Shown in pieces: positions 1 to 5,664 of a stretch of 8,571 bases of DNA. The stretch's first letter is position 1, and each line of letters begins with the position of its first letter. The notes under the pieces were generated by a model. The model was not told the DNA's origin. It ran no database searches and was given only the letters and a program-made list of their open reading frames with translations. The position numbers and the translations under genes were made by a program. Source of the DNA: CAZIVE01 sp964542435. GTDB lineage: Bacteria; Bacteroidota; Bacteroidia; Bacteroidales; Tannerellaceae. The stretch covers positions 1-8,571 of the forward strand of contig CAZIVE010000114.1 of NCBI GenBank assembly GCA_964542435.1, read 5' to 3'.

Positions 1-534
1 ACCGGCATAGACGGTGTTGGCGGGAACATCTTTGTTTACCAATGAGCAGGCGCCAATGATGGCATTGTCTCCGATGGTCACATTTTGCAGAATGGTTGCG
101 CCGGCACCAATCCAGACATTCCTGCCGATGTGAATGGGAGCAGGGTAGAGGGAATGGCGGTCTTCGGGAGCAAAGCCGTGATTGAGCGTGGCCATCATCA
201 CGTTGTGCCCGATCAGGCAGTCGTCGCCGATCGTGATGCCACCCTGATCCTGAAAATGACAGCTCATATTGATGAACACCCCTTTTCCGATGGTGATGTT
301 CTTGCCACAGTCTGTATAAAACGGCGGAAACATTCCGAAATGATCATCCACCGGTTTGCCGATGAGCTTTGAGAACAGTTCACGAATCTCTTCCGGAGTA
401 TGATAGCTGCCATTGAGTTCGGAGGTGATCTGCATTGCTTCCTGGCTCAGCTGCGTCATCATAATATGTATATCCGAAAAGCCTTTCACCGGCTTTCCAC
501 TGTTCATGATGTTGAGAAATTCCTGTAGGTCCAT
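1..534 (-). CDS. Maltose/galactoside-type sugar O-acetyltransferase, 3'-truncated by window edge
   Basis: This reading frame starts at ATG 534-532 and stays open for 178 codons to the window edge, so the C-terminus is missing. The family is usually about 185-200 residues, so only a short tail is lost. The protein is a left-handed beta-helix (hexapeptide repeat) acetyltransferase. An N-terminal helical part (about 1-70) is followed by hexapeptide turns such as ITIGKG (80-85), ITIGDD (100-105), IHIGRN (134-139) and VTIGDN (152-157). TLNHG at 116-120 carries the likely catalytic His119, and NVWIGAGATI (139-148) is the classic family signature. Members transfer acetyl from acetyl-CoA to sugars in the cytoplasm; the true acceptor is unknown here. 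It is divergent from the sigma operon and has its own promoter just upstream. The family is secure; the substrate is not. Confidence 0.9.
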   Translation of the reverse strand, partial: MDLQEFLNIMNSGKPVKGFSDIHIMMTQLSQEAMQITSELNGSYHTPEEIRELFSKLIGKPVDDHFGMFPPFYTDCGKNITIGKGVFINMSCHFQDQGGITIGDDCLIGHNVMMATLNHGFAPEDRHSLYPAPIHIGRNVWIGAGATILQNVTIGDNAIIGACSLVNKDVPANTVYAG

Positions 535-559
535 GTGAGTGTTTATTTTATTATAGTTA

Positions 560-567
560 CAAAGATA
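560..567 (-). promoter_or_regulatory. Bacteroidetes -7 promoter element for the sugar acetyltransferase
   Basis: Read on the minus strand this is TATCTTTG, an exact match to the Bacteroidetes -7 consensus TAnnTTTG. It lies 25 bp upstream of ATG 534, which implies a leader of roughly 20 nt. A convincing TTTG -33 element is not visible at the expected distance; the nearest candidate is only TTT. Confidence 0.55.
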
Positions 568-679
568 CCTTTTTTCGTGTCGTAAAGAGAATGCTTTGGT
601 TCAATTGAATAATGAATCCTATTTATTAGGGATGTTACATAAGTAATTCAGCTCTTTCATGTATGGGAAAGCTACAACT

Positions 680-712
680 TTTGCAATATTTTTCAATTTA
701 TTTCTACTTTCG
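680..712 (+). promoter_or_regulatory. Bacteroidetes-type promoter of the ECF sigma operon
   Basis: TTTG at 680-683 serves as -33 and TACTTTCG at 705-712 as -7, matching TAnnTTTG at all fixed positions but one. The spacer is 21 bp, within the usual 19-21 bp. The transcript would begin near 718, giving a leader of about 30 nt before ATG 751. The element shows no obvious ECF-specific alternative, so housekeeping sigma recognition is the simplest reading; autoregulation cannot be judged. The rest of 535-750 is AT-rich and shows no gene. Confidence 0.6.
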
Positions 713-750
713 CGTCACGATTTGACGAATCGTTCGTCATGATAATGTAG

Positions 751-1260
751 ATGGAATTAAAAGAGTTCAAATTGCGAATCCTTCCGCTGCGAGACAAGCT
801 GTGCGGCTTTGCTGCCAAGATTCTGGGCAGTGCCGACGATGCTGAAGATGCAACGCAGGATGTGATGATGAAGCTTTGGAACAAGCGGCACGAACTGGAT
901 ACGTGCAACAGTGTCGAAGCTTTCGCCATGACCATGGTGCGCAATACCTGTATCGATATGCAACGCAAGGACAAAGGCGACACGCTTTCCATCGATGACC
1001 TGCAGATCGCTTCCAATGGTTCCGAACAGCAGTTCGAAATGCATGAAGAGGCGGAGCTGGTGAAACAGATCATCGAGCATCTGCCGGAGCTGCAGCGCAA
1101 CACCATCCGCATGAAGGATATCGAAGGTTACGAGAATGATGAGATTGCCGAGATCATCGGATGTTCGTCCGAATCGGTCAGGAGCAATCTCTCACGGGCA
1201 AGAAAACAGGTGCGGACCGTCTATCTGCAAATTGTTAGAGAAAGGAAAAGAGTATGCTGA
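751..1260 (+). CDS. ECF-type RNA polymerase sigma-70 factor
   Basis: This is a 169-residue protein, the normal size for an ECF sigma factor. Region 2 covers about residues 8-75; DAEDATQDVMMKLW (30-43) is the region 2.1/2.2 core-binding helix and AFAMTMVRNTCID (57-69) falls in 2.3/2.4, which reads the -10-like element. Region 4 covers about 102-155; LPELQRNTIRM is followed by the helix-turn-helix EIAEIIGCSSESVRSNLSRARK (131-152), which reads the -35-like element. It directs RNA polymerase to a regulon that cannot be inferred from this window. Its last 7 nt overlap the next gene (ATGCTGA), so sigma and the downstream anti-sigma-like protein are probably translationally coupled. It is the first gene of a four-gene operon. 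Confidence 0.93.
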   Translation: MELKEFKLRILPLRDKLCGFAAKILGSADDAEDATQDVMMKLWNKRHELDTCNSVEAFAMTMVRNTCIDMQRKDKGDTLSIDDLQIASNGSEQQFEMHEEAELVKQIIEHLPELQRNTIRMKDIEGYENDEIAEIIGCSSESVRSNLSRARKQVRTVYLQIVRERKRVC

Positions 1261-1685
1261 AAGAAAAACAAGCAAGAGAATTATTGGACAAGTATTTCGA
1301 AGGAGAGACTTCGTGTGCAGAGGAGCAGCAGTTGCGTTCCTTCTTCACCCAAGCCCGGTTGCCGGAAGATCTGGTTGACTATCGGCCCATCTTCGGATAT
1401 CTCGATGAGGAGAGCCGTAAGACTGCGCCGCGGAAGTCTTCCAAGGCCGTTCGGATTCGCTTCGTTTACTATGCTGTGAGCGGCGTGGCTGCTTCCATCT
1501 TGATCTTGCTGGGCATCTTCACCTTCAACCGCCATACCGGTCAGGAGATGAACAGTGCCTATATCAACGGAGAAAAATATACCGACATTCAAATCGTCCA
1601 TCAGCAGGCTCGAGCTGCTCTTGCCGAGGTGAGCTTCTCTCAGGAAGATATTGCCGATGAAATGTTGCCGGACGAAATTAAATAA
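1254..1685 (+). CDS. Single-pass membrane anti-sigma-like protein of the ECF operon
   Basis: This 143-residue protein starts inside the sigma gene (7-nt overlap). Residues 1-65 are charged and cytoplasmic; LLDKYFEGETS followed by EEQQLRSFF resembles the N-terminal segment of Bacteroidetes anti-sigma factors that lack a zinc site. No HxxxCxxC zinc anti-sigma motif is present. A transmembrane helix spans about 70-91 (FVYYAVSGVAASILILLGIF). A short tail of about 50 residues would lie in the periplasm and contains YINGEKY (103-109), a motif shared with the barrel protein two genes downstream. It most likely sequesters the sigma factor at the inner membrane. There is no FecR-type domain, so it is not a TonB-linked SusC/D regulator. 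The role is inferred from position and architecture rather than from a catalytic motif. Confidence 0.7.
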   Translation: MLKEKQARELLDKYFEGETSCAEEQQLRSFFTQARLPEDLVDYRPIFGYLDEESRKTAPRKSSKAVRIRFVYYAVSGVAASILILLGIFTFNRHTGQEMNSAYINGEKYTDIQIVHQQARAALAEVSFSQEDIADEMLPDEIK

Positions 1686-1686
1686 G

Positions 1687-2142
1687 ATGCCTATGAGAAC
1701 GTATATCAAATATCTGATCGTATTGCTGCTGCTCGTGGGGCCGGCGGCGATGCAGGCGCAGGACAATCTGCGAATAGGAGAGGTCTTTTCCTACTATGGG
1801 AAACGCCACGGCTCTACGATGGTGCAGCTCTCCGACGATGTGATCCGCACGTACGACATGACGCTTTACCGCAGCCTCTCGTTCCGTCCCGAAGAGAATG
1901 GCAGCCGGACGCTCGAATGGGTGATCGGATGCGTGGAGCAGGACAAACGGAAAGCGAAGAAGATCAAGGAGACGCTGCTCGACGGATCGCTTAAGTCCGG
2001 CTATTATCAACTGCCTCAGATCCGAAGCGGCGTCAACCGTTTCATCCTTTTCAAACTCGGCGACAAGCGGAAGGCCACGCTTATCTACATCGAAGGGAGT
2101 CTCAGCTCTGCCGAACTGGTCGATATGTTACTCAAGAAATAA
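1687..2142 (+). CDS. Exported DUF4252-like protein of the sigma operon
   Basis: About 151 residues, starting at ATG 1687, one base after the upstream TAA; ATG 1693 is an equally good start two codons later. An upstream ATG at 1651 is in frame but lies inside the preceding gene and would put a charged extension before the signal peptide. The N-terminus is a Sec signal sequence with hydrophobic core LIVLLLLVGPAAM and likely cleavage after AQA. The mature part (IGEVFSYYGKRHGSTMVQLS, then YRSLSF and later FILFKLGDKRKATLIYIEGSL) resembles the small exported DUF4252/DUF6108-type proteins often encoded beside Bacteroidetes ECF sigma factors. No lipobox cysteine is present, so it is probably periplasmic and soluble. 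No enzymatic motif is visible. The family assignment is from memory of pattern and is tentative. Confidence 0.65.
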   Translation: MPMRTYIKYLIVLLLLVGPAAMQAQDNLRIGEVFSYYGKRHGSTMVQLSDDVIRTYDMTLYRSLSFRPEENGSRTLEWVIGCVEQDKRKAKKIKETLLDGSLKSGYYQLPQIRSGVNRFILFKLGDKRKATLIYIEGSLSSAELVDMLLKK

Positions 2143-2157
2143 TAAAAACAGCACGAT

Positions 2158-3057
2158 ATGAAAATGAAACTTTTACTGATTGCTTTCGCATGGCTGCCTC
2201 TGTTTGCAGCCGCTCAGGAGATTCAACCTGAACCCGTTTCTACGACCGATACGACGGTTTATATCAACGGCCGCAAGTATGTGATCAAGGAGAACGACAA
2301 CAAACTGAATATAAAGGTCTTTGGAGAGACGTCGAAAGGCGACACCATCAATGACGACATGATCTACGAAGCCACCTACAACGACGAGCAGACCACCGAA
2401 CGGCGCTTCGAGTTCTCCGTGCCCTTCATGAAACAGAAATCGCATGACAGCGATCAGATTTGCTGGTTCAACGAGATCTCATTGGGCTTCAGCGGACTGA
2501 GCGGCAGCTTCGGCATGGGCGACAACGACGTGGCCGATCTGAAATATTCCCGTTCGCACGAGATCAACGTGAACCTCTTGTCGGGACGCTTCCACCTCAC
2601 GGAAGATGGCCATTGGCTGTTTACGCCGGGCATCCGCTGGAATTACTCCACCTATCGCCTGAACGGCAATTATGCCTTTGTCGATAATGACGGCGTCACC
2701 TCTGTAGCGCACGGAACCGTCGACACGGAATTTGCAGTCAGCCGTCTTCGTTACAATGCCTTCCGTTTCCCAGTCGCCATGCAATGGCAGAGCAGTGAAC
2801 GCCACTCACGCCTGGTGCTTCAGGCCGGCCTCGAACCCGAATGGCGTTTCAAGATCCGTTCGTGGTCCAAAGTCAACGGCGACAAAGAGGTGCTGGGTCG
2901 CGACATGAATGTCTATCCACTCGGATTGAACGTCTTTGCGAAGGCCACCTTCTGCAAATTGGGATTCTATGTCCGTTGCAGCACCACCAACATGTTCCGT
3001 GACAACCAAGGTCCGAAGCTGTATCCATGGTCTTGGGGCTTGGTTTGGGATTTGTAG
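2158..3057 (+). CDS. Outer-membrane beta-barrel-like protein, last gene of sigma operon
   Basis: A 299-residue exported protein. Residues 1-20 form a signal peptide (MKMKLLLIAF then a small-residue end at AAAQ). Residues 21-100 look like a periplasmic linker; it contains YINGRKY (35-41), nearly the same heptapeptide as in the anti-sigma-like protein. From about 105 the sequence alternates polar and aromatic/hydrophobic residues in strand-length stretches (EISLGFSGLSGSF, HEINVNLLSGRFHL, WLFTPGIRWNYSTYRL, SRLVLQAGLEPEWRF, LGLNVFAKATF, KLGFYVRCSTTNMF), as in small porin-like barrels. The C-terminus WSWGLVWDL resembles a barrel-closing strand but ends in Leu instead of the usual Phe/Tyr. It begins 15 nt after the previous gene. 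Function is unknown; it may be the regulated cargo or the sensor of the sigma system. Confidence 0.75.
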   Translation: MKMKLLLIAFAWLPLFAAAQEIQPEPVSTTDTTVYINGRKYVIKENDNKLNIKVFGETSKGDTINDDMIYEATYNDEQTTERRFEFSVPFMKQKSHDSDQICWFNEISLGFSGLSGSFGMGDNDVADLKYSRSHEINVNLLSGRFHLTEDGHWLFTPGIRWNYSTYRLNGNYAFVDNDGVTSVAHGTVDTEFAVSRLRYNAFRFPVAMQWQSSERHSRLVLQAGLEPEWRFKIRSWSKVNGDKEVLGRDMNVYPLGLNVFAKATFCKLGFYVRCSTTNMFRDNQGPKLYPWSWGLVWDL

Positions 3058-3066
3058 GAGAGATGC

Positions 3067-3095
3067 GGGCGAAAAATCTTTCGCCCCTCTTTTTT
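3067..3095 (+). terminator. Intrinsic terminator of the sigma operon
   Basis: GGGCGAAA (3067-3074) pairs perfectly with TTTCGCCC (3079-3086) across a 4-nt loop and is followed by CTC and six T residues (3090-3095). It starts 9 bp after the barrel-gene stop. The same GGGCGAAA..TTTCGCCC hairpin recurs at 3714, 8240 and 8496 inside repeat modules, so this terminator may have been supplied by a repeat element. Confidence 0.8.
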
Positions 3096-3134
3096 CCACT
3101 CATTGTTATCTTTCATTGTCGCTTCTCCGCTTTT
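3079..3134 (+). repeat. Intergenic repeat T, copy 1
   Basis: This stretch aligns with 3744-3804. Both copies begin with TTTCGCCCCTCTTTTT, continue with a CATTGTT..ATC segment and end with GCTTCTCCGCTTTT; the aligned 24-bp ends (3111-3134 and 3781-3804) differ at three positions. This copy follows the barrel gene and includes its terminator's T-tract. The two copies bracket the 670-bp repeat island. Confidence 0.6.
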
Positions 3135-3190
3135 CTATGAGAAAAGCTTGGCAAAATCTCATGCAAATGAGAGCAGAAGCAAGCTTGCTT
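3129..3190. repeat. Run of three consecutive short palindromes
   Basis: Three perfect stems follow one another: GCTTTTCT/AGAAAAGC around ATG (3129-3147), TCTCAT/ATGAGA around GCAA (3157-3172), and the 14-bp palindrome AAGCAAGCTTGCTT (3177-3190). None is followed by a T-tract, so they are not simple terminators. They may be remnants of palindromic intergenic elements, sites of protein binding, or part of a structured transcript. Confidence 0.5.
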
Positions 3191-3472
3191 GATTATGCCG
3201 AGTGCAGCTGAGATTCATCGCCGAAGGCGGTAAAGCAGGGTATTTCTTTTGTCTTGCCACAAAAGAAGTACCCGAAAGAAAAAGGCCCGACTACGGCTCT
3301 CGTTGCGCTTCCACTCGGTCACTCGGCTAAAGCAGCTGAAACTCGCTTCGCTCAGACAGACACCTGCTTCTTAACGCCTCGTTCGGTCGTTCCCAGCGCG
3401 TCGAGCCTAAGGTCGATTCGTCGTTCCGTTGGAACGATGCTGTCGCAAAGACCTTCTTTGTCCATTTTCCCT
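3191..3472. other. Gene-free repeat-island sequence with two hairpins
   Basis: No credible coding region is seen here; the plus-strand frame open from 3254 to 3550 has no family resemblance and crosses repeat modules. A strong hairpin at 3239-3272 pairs 14 nt of GGTATTTCTTTTGT with ACAAAAGAAGTACC (one T/C position that is G-U pairable in RNA) around loop CTTGCC. It resembles the TTTCTTTTGTCTTG..ACAAAAGAA elements I recall scattered between Bacteroidetes genes. A second perfect stem, TCGTTCC/GGAACGA, lies at 3421-3437. Between them the sequence is GC-richer and simple in composition, with repeated ACTCGG and CTCGTT words. Confidence 0.5.
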
Positions 3473-3520
3473 TTTTCTTTCAGGCCGTCAGGTCTGAACC
3501 TATTGGTAGAAAGCACATCC
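3473..3520 (+). repeat. Intergenic repeat A, copy 1 (left half only)
   Basis: This copy carries TTTTCTTTCAGGCCGTCAGG, then TCTGAACCTATTGGTAGAAA and GCACATCC. It matches the left half of copy 2 (from 3645) and copy 3 (from 8172). The right half, with the GGGGCGAAAAAT hairpin, is absent; it is interrupted by the REP-like element starting at 3537. Confidence 0.6.
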
Positions 3521-3536
3521 ATCCTCACAAAAGCTG

Positions 3537-3583
3537 CTCTCCTAAATTAGGGGAGCTGGCACAGCGCAGCTGTGACTGAGGAG
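3537..3583 (+). repeat. REP-like palindromic element
   Basis: Two adjacent hairpins make up the element. CTCTCCTAA (3537-3545) faces TTAGGGGAG (3547-3555) with one wobble position, and CACAGC (3560-3565) pairs perfectly with GCTGTG (3569-3574) around GCA. The tail CTGAGGAG follows, then a T-run at 3586-3591. This arrangement (TTAGGGGAGCTGGC.., then GTGACTGAGG) resembles REP-type elements I recall between Bacteroidetes genes; that comparison is from memory. Confidence 0.6.
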
Positions 3584-3644
3584 TATTTTTTGTACAACTT
3601 CCTGCGTCATGCAGTGATCTGCCAAAACCGATGGTTTCGTTCTT

Positions 3645-3735
3645 CTTTTCTTTCATGCCTTTGGGTCTGAATCGTCTGGTAGAAAACGCATCCACCCAAC
3701 CGATTCCCTTTTAGGGGCGAAAAATCTTCGTCCCT
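3645..3735 (+). repeat. Intergenic repeat A, copy 2 (full module)
   Basis: The module runs TTTTCTTTCATGCC, GGGTCTGAATCGTCTGGTAG, AAAACGCATCCACCC, CCGATTCCC and then AGGGGCGAAAAATCTTCG. Copy 3 at 8172-8263 has the same order of blocks with scattered substitutions. The right end carries the GGGGCGAAA hairpin arm. The consistent block order argues for a dispersed intergenic element and against chance similarity. Confidence 0.65.
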
Positions 3736-3759
3736 CTTAACCATTTCGCCCCTCTTTTT
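3714..3759 (+). terminator. Terminator-like hairpin with T-tract inside repeat A/T junction
   Basis: GGGGCGAAA (3714-3722) pairs with TTTCGCCCC (3744-3752) around a 21-nt loop, followed by TCTTTTT. Only the plus strand carries the T-tract, so it would not be an efficient terminator for the minus-strand methyltransferase ending at 3783. No plus-strand gene lies just upstream. It reads as the palindromic end of a repeat with an extra partial arm (TTCGTCCCTCTT) in its loop. Confidence 0.45.
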
Positions 3760-3804
3760 CCCGACACCCATTGTTTCATCTTTTATCGTTGCTTCTCCGC
3801 TTTT
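3744..3804 (+). repeat. Intergenic repeat T, copy 2, running into the methyltransferase stop
   Basis: This is the second copy of the element at 3079-3134. Its final 22 bp (3783-3804) coincide with the stop codon and last six codons (KAEKQR) of the methyltransferase. The repeat therefore appears to have supplied the 3' end of that gene. Confidence 0.55.
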
Positions 3805-4583
3805 GCTGATATCCTTTGTCCTATATACCAAACATATCCGTAATACGTATGGTATTTTGAGAATAGCTCAGCTTCGTGCCGTTGATTCTTCACTAATTCA
3901 TTAGTTGTGAAATCATTTGGATGTCGCTCAAGGAATATTCTCTGAGCATTCACTTGTGGCTCGTAGAATTCTTTTATCCAGCAGTCATTAGACAGAACGG
4001 CAGTTTGGATGTTACAATAACCCGCTTTGGTCATTTTAACGATATTATTCTCTAGCGTATCCATTTGAGGATAGGCATCCATCCAGAAATTCTCTATTTC
4101 TGATGGACGCGAATCAGTCAACCATGTTGACTCTGTTACGGCGATATATCCGTTTTTGCGGATAAAGCGATTCCATTCCTGGAGTCCCTTTTCGAATCCG
4201 ATATTATAAATGGCGCCCTCAGACCATATCAAATCCAATGATTCATCCTCCAATGGCAATTGCGTCATATCAGCTTGCATGGTAGATACCTTGTCGGATA
4301 CACCTGCTCTTTCAGCATTCTGTTTCACCTTAATCAGAAAATCAGCAAACAGATCGATAGCCAGTACAGAAGCCTGTGTCTCTTTCGCCAATTGAATGGC
4401 TGATGAACCGGTTCCACATCCGATATCAGCTATTTTGAAGTTCGGATTAATAGTGGGTATGGTTGTGATTGCTTCGTGTGTTGAAGCTTCACTGCCAGGA
4501 CCTTGACGTTTGATTGACGAAAAATATTCACAGATTAGGCGGAAGTCAAAGTCGTGTATGGAATTGTTTTCTTGATTACTCAT
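3783..4583 (-). CDS. Class I SAM-dependent methyltransferase
   Basis: A 266-residue protein from ATG 4583. This start overlaps the upstream acetyltransferase stop by 8 nt (ATGAGTAA) and gives the family-like N-terminus SIHDFDFRLICEYF; an in-frame ATG at 4604 lies deeper in the upstream gene and is less likely. The Rossmann-fold SAM site is clear: motif I IADIGCGTG (51-59), the acidic residue ending strand 2 in VLAID (Asp77), QADMTQLPLED (103-113), and DLIWSEGAIYNIG (117-129). Residues 150-260 form a substrate-side extension rich in aromatics. It is probably cytoplasmic and methylates a small molecule; the substrate is unknown. The last gene of the operon; its final six codons and stop lie in an intergenic repeat, so the original C-terminus may have been altered. 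Confidence 0.88.
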   Translation of the reverse strand: MSNQENNSIHDFDFRLICEYFSSIKRQGPGSEASTHEAITTIPTINPNFKIADIGCGTGSSAIQLAKETQASVLAIDLFADFLIKVKQNAERAGVSDKVSTMQADMTQLPLEDESLDLIWSEGAIYNIGFEKGLQEWNRFIRKNGYIAVTESTWLTDSRPSEIENFWMDAYPQMDTLENNIVKMTKAGYCNIQTAVLSNDCWIKEFYEPQVNAQRIFLERHPNDFTTNELVKNQRHEAELFSKYHTYYGYVWYIGQRISAKAEKQR

Positions 4584-5232
4584 TGTATGTTTTATTTTGT
4601 GCAAGTAATGGGGATAGATTCCCGTGCATAATATCGTTTAGATTCGCTTTCACTTTCTCTGCAGGCCAGTTCCACCACTGCAATTCAAGGAGTTGATGGA
4701 TGGTTGCTTCATCAAAACGCTTGCGAATCTCTTTGGCTGGTGAACCGCCCACAATCGTATAGGGCGGAACATCCTTGGTAACAACAGAGCGTGTACCGAT
4801 AATCGCTCCGTCACCGATGGTTACGCCTTGCATGATGACTGCTTCGTAGCCAATCCACACATCATTGCCAATCACGATGTCGCCGTGATTGTCCCAAGCG
4901 TCGGCACAGTGCCATTCATCAAGTCCCCATTCATCGGGGAAAACAGGGAATGGATAGGTGGAAAGTGATTTCAAGGTGTGATTACCACCGGTGAACATGA
5001 ACTTGGCACCACAGGCGATGGAACAATATTTGCCGATGACCAATCGCTCCTTGTTGCAAAGCGGATAGTGGTAGAGGATATTGTTCTTTTCAAAGTCACG
5101 TGGATCGTTCACATAATCATTGTAGATGGTGAAGTCACCTACAAGAATGTTTGGGTCTGTAACCACAGACTTCAAGTAAACGCTCTCCGTGCCGTTATTC
5201 CCTTCACGAGGATAGATTTTATCAGGATTCAT
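4576..5232 (-). CDS. Vat/CatB-type xenobiotic O-acetyltransferase (hexapeptide repeat)
   Basis: A 218-residue left-handed beta-helix acetyltransferase. The order of features matches streptogramin A acetyltransferases (Vat) and related XAT enzymes: ILVGDFTIYNDY (29-40), NNILYHYP (50-57), LVIGKYCSIACGAKFMF (64-80), GGNHTLKSLSTYPFPVF (82-98), GDIVIGNDVWIGYEAVIM (117-134), VTIGDGAIIGTRSVVTKDVP (137-156), YTIVGGSPAKEIRKRF (158-173) and LELQWWNW (182-189). His85 in GGNH sits where Vat enzymes have their catalytic histidine. Length is close to Vat proteins (about 210-220). Such enzymes acetylate a hydroxyl of a drug or other small molecule with acetyl-CoA; many chromosomal homologues have no proven resistance role. 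It follows the membrane-protein gene after 10 nt and overlaps the methyltransferase by 8 nt. Family secure, substrate unknown. Confidence 0.9.
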   Translation of the reverse strand: MNPDKIYPREGNNGTESVYLKSVVTDPNILVGDFTIYNDYVNDPRDFEKNNILYHYPLCNKERLVIGKYCSIACGAKFMFTGGNHTLKSLSTYPFPVFPDEWGLDEWHCADAWDNHGDIVIGNDVWIGYEAVIMQGVTIGDGAIIGTRSVVTKDVPPYTIVGGSPAKEIRKRFDEATIHQLLELQWWNWPAEKVKANLNDIMHGNLSPLLAQNKTYNE

Positions 5233-5242
5233 ATTTTTAGTT

Positions 5243-5662
5243 TTAATTTTTCAACTTTGAGATACCTCCTATGAGATATAGTAATCCGATACCTCCGGAG
5301 ATTATGGCCGATGACACATCCGTCATTGGATATTGCCCCCGATCAATCATCCAGTAACAGCCAATCCCTGCACGGAACAAAAATACGGCAGCAATGGAAA
5401 ATATGCCCAACCAAAGCAGAGGCAATTTGCGGATGCGTCCTTCTGCCGATAAAGCATAAAGGCCACATAAGGCAAAACAAGCTGCGATGACCAGTGTTAT
5501 CACATAAGGCCAATAACAACCATTCGATGCTATCTGATCCATGAGACTCTTGATTCCATATAAACGGAAGGCTGCATCCAGCCAAGGCATGCACAGTATA
5601 TGAGCAAGGGCCAGGATGATGTTTAGCCAGCCTGCGATATTGAGTAGTGAAATACGTTTCAT
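5243..5662 (-). CDS. Small four-helix membrane protein of unknown function
   Basis: A 139-residue protein with four hydrophobic segments at about 5-27 (SLLNIAGWLNIILALAHILC), 50-72 (YWPYVITLVIAACFALCGLY), 82-104 (LLWLGIFSIAAVFLFRAGIG) and 116-136 (VSSAIISGGIGLLYLIGGI). Loops are short and basic residues cluster after helix 2 (EGRIRKL), as expected for an inner-membrane protein. I do not recognise a catalytic motif or a named family. It begins only 2 nt after the CatA-like stop and ends 10 nt before the Vat-like start, so it is clearly part of the operon. A role in transport or membrane delivery of the operon's substrate is possible, but four helices alone do not show it. Confidence 0.75.
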   Translation of the reverse strand: MKRISLLNIAGWLNIILALAHILCMPWLDAAFRLYGIKSLMDQIASNGCYWPYVITLVIAACFALCGLYALSAEGRIRKLPLLWLGIFSIAAVFLFRAGIGCYWMIDRGQYPMTDVSSAIISGGIGLLYLIGGISKLKN

Positions 5663-5664
5663 CT

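Noticed and set aside
85..372. Plus-strand open frame of 95 codons
   Set aside because: It is the complement of a strongly conserved hexapeptide acetyltransferase reading frame.
1281..1766. Minus-strand open frame of 161 codons
   Set aside because: It is antisense to the anti-sigma-like gene and the start of the next gene, whose signal peptide and transmembrane helix are convincing.
1651..2142. Earlier ATG for the DUF4252-like protein
   Set aside because: It would overlap the upstream gene by 35 nt and place Cys-Cys-Arg-Thr-Lys and more residues before the signal peptide; ATG 1687 directly follows the upstream stop.
3254..3550. Plus-strand open frame of 98 codons in the repeat island
   Set aside because: It crosses repeat A copy 1, ends in the REP-like element and starts inside a hairpin; composition is low-complexity and not protein-like.
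4584..4604. Seven-codon N-terminal extension of the methyltransferase
   Set aside because: The ATG at 4583 forms the ATGAGTAA overlap typical of coupled genes and matches the family-like start.
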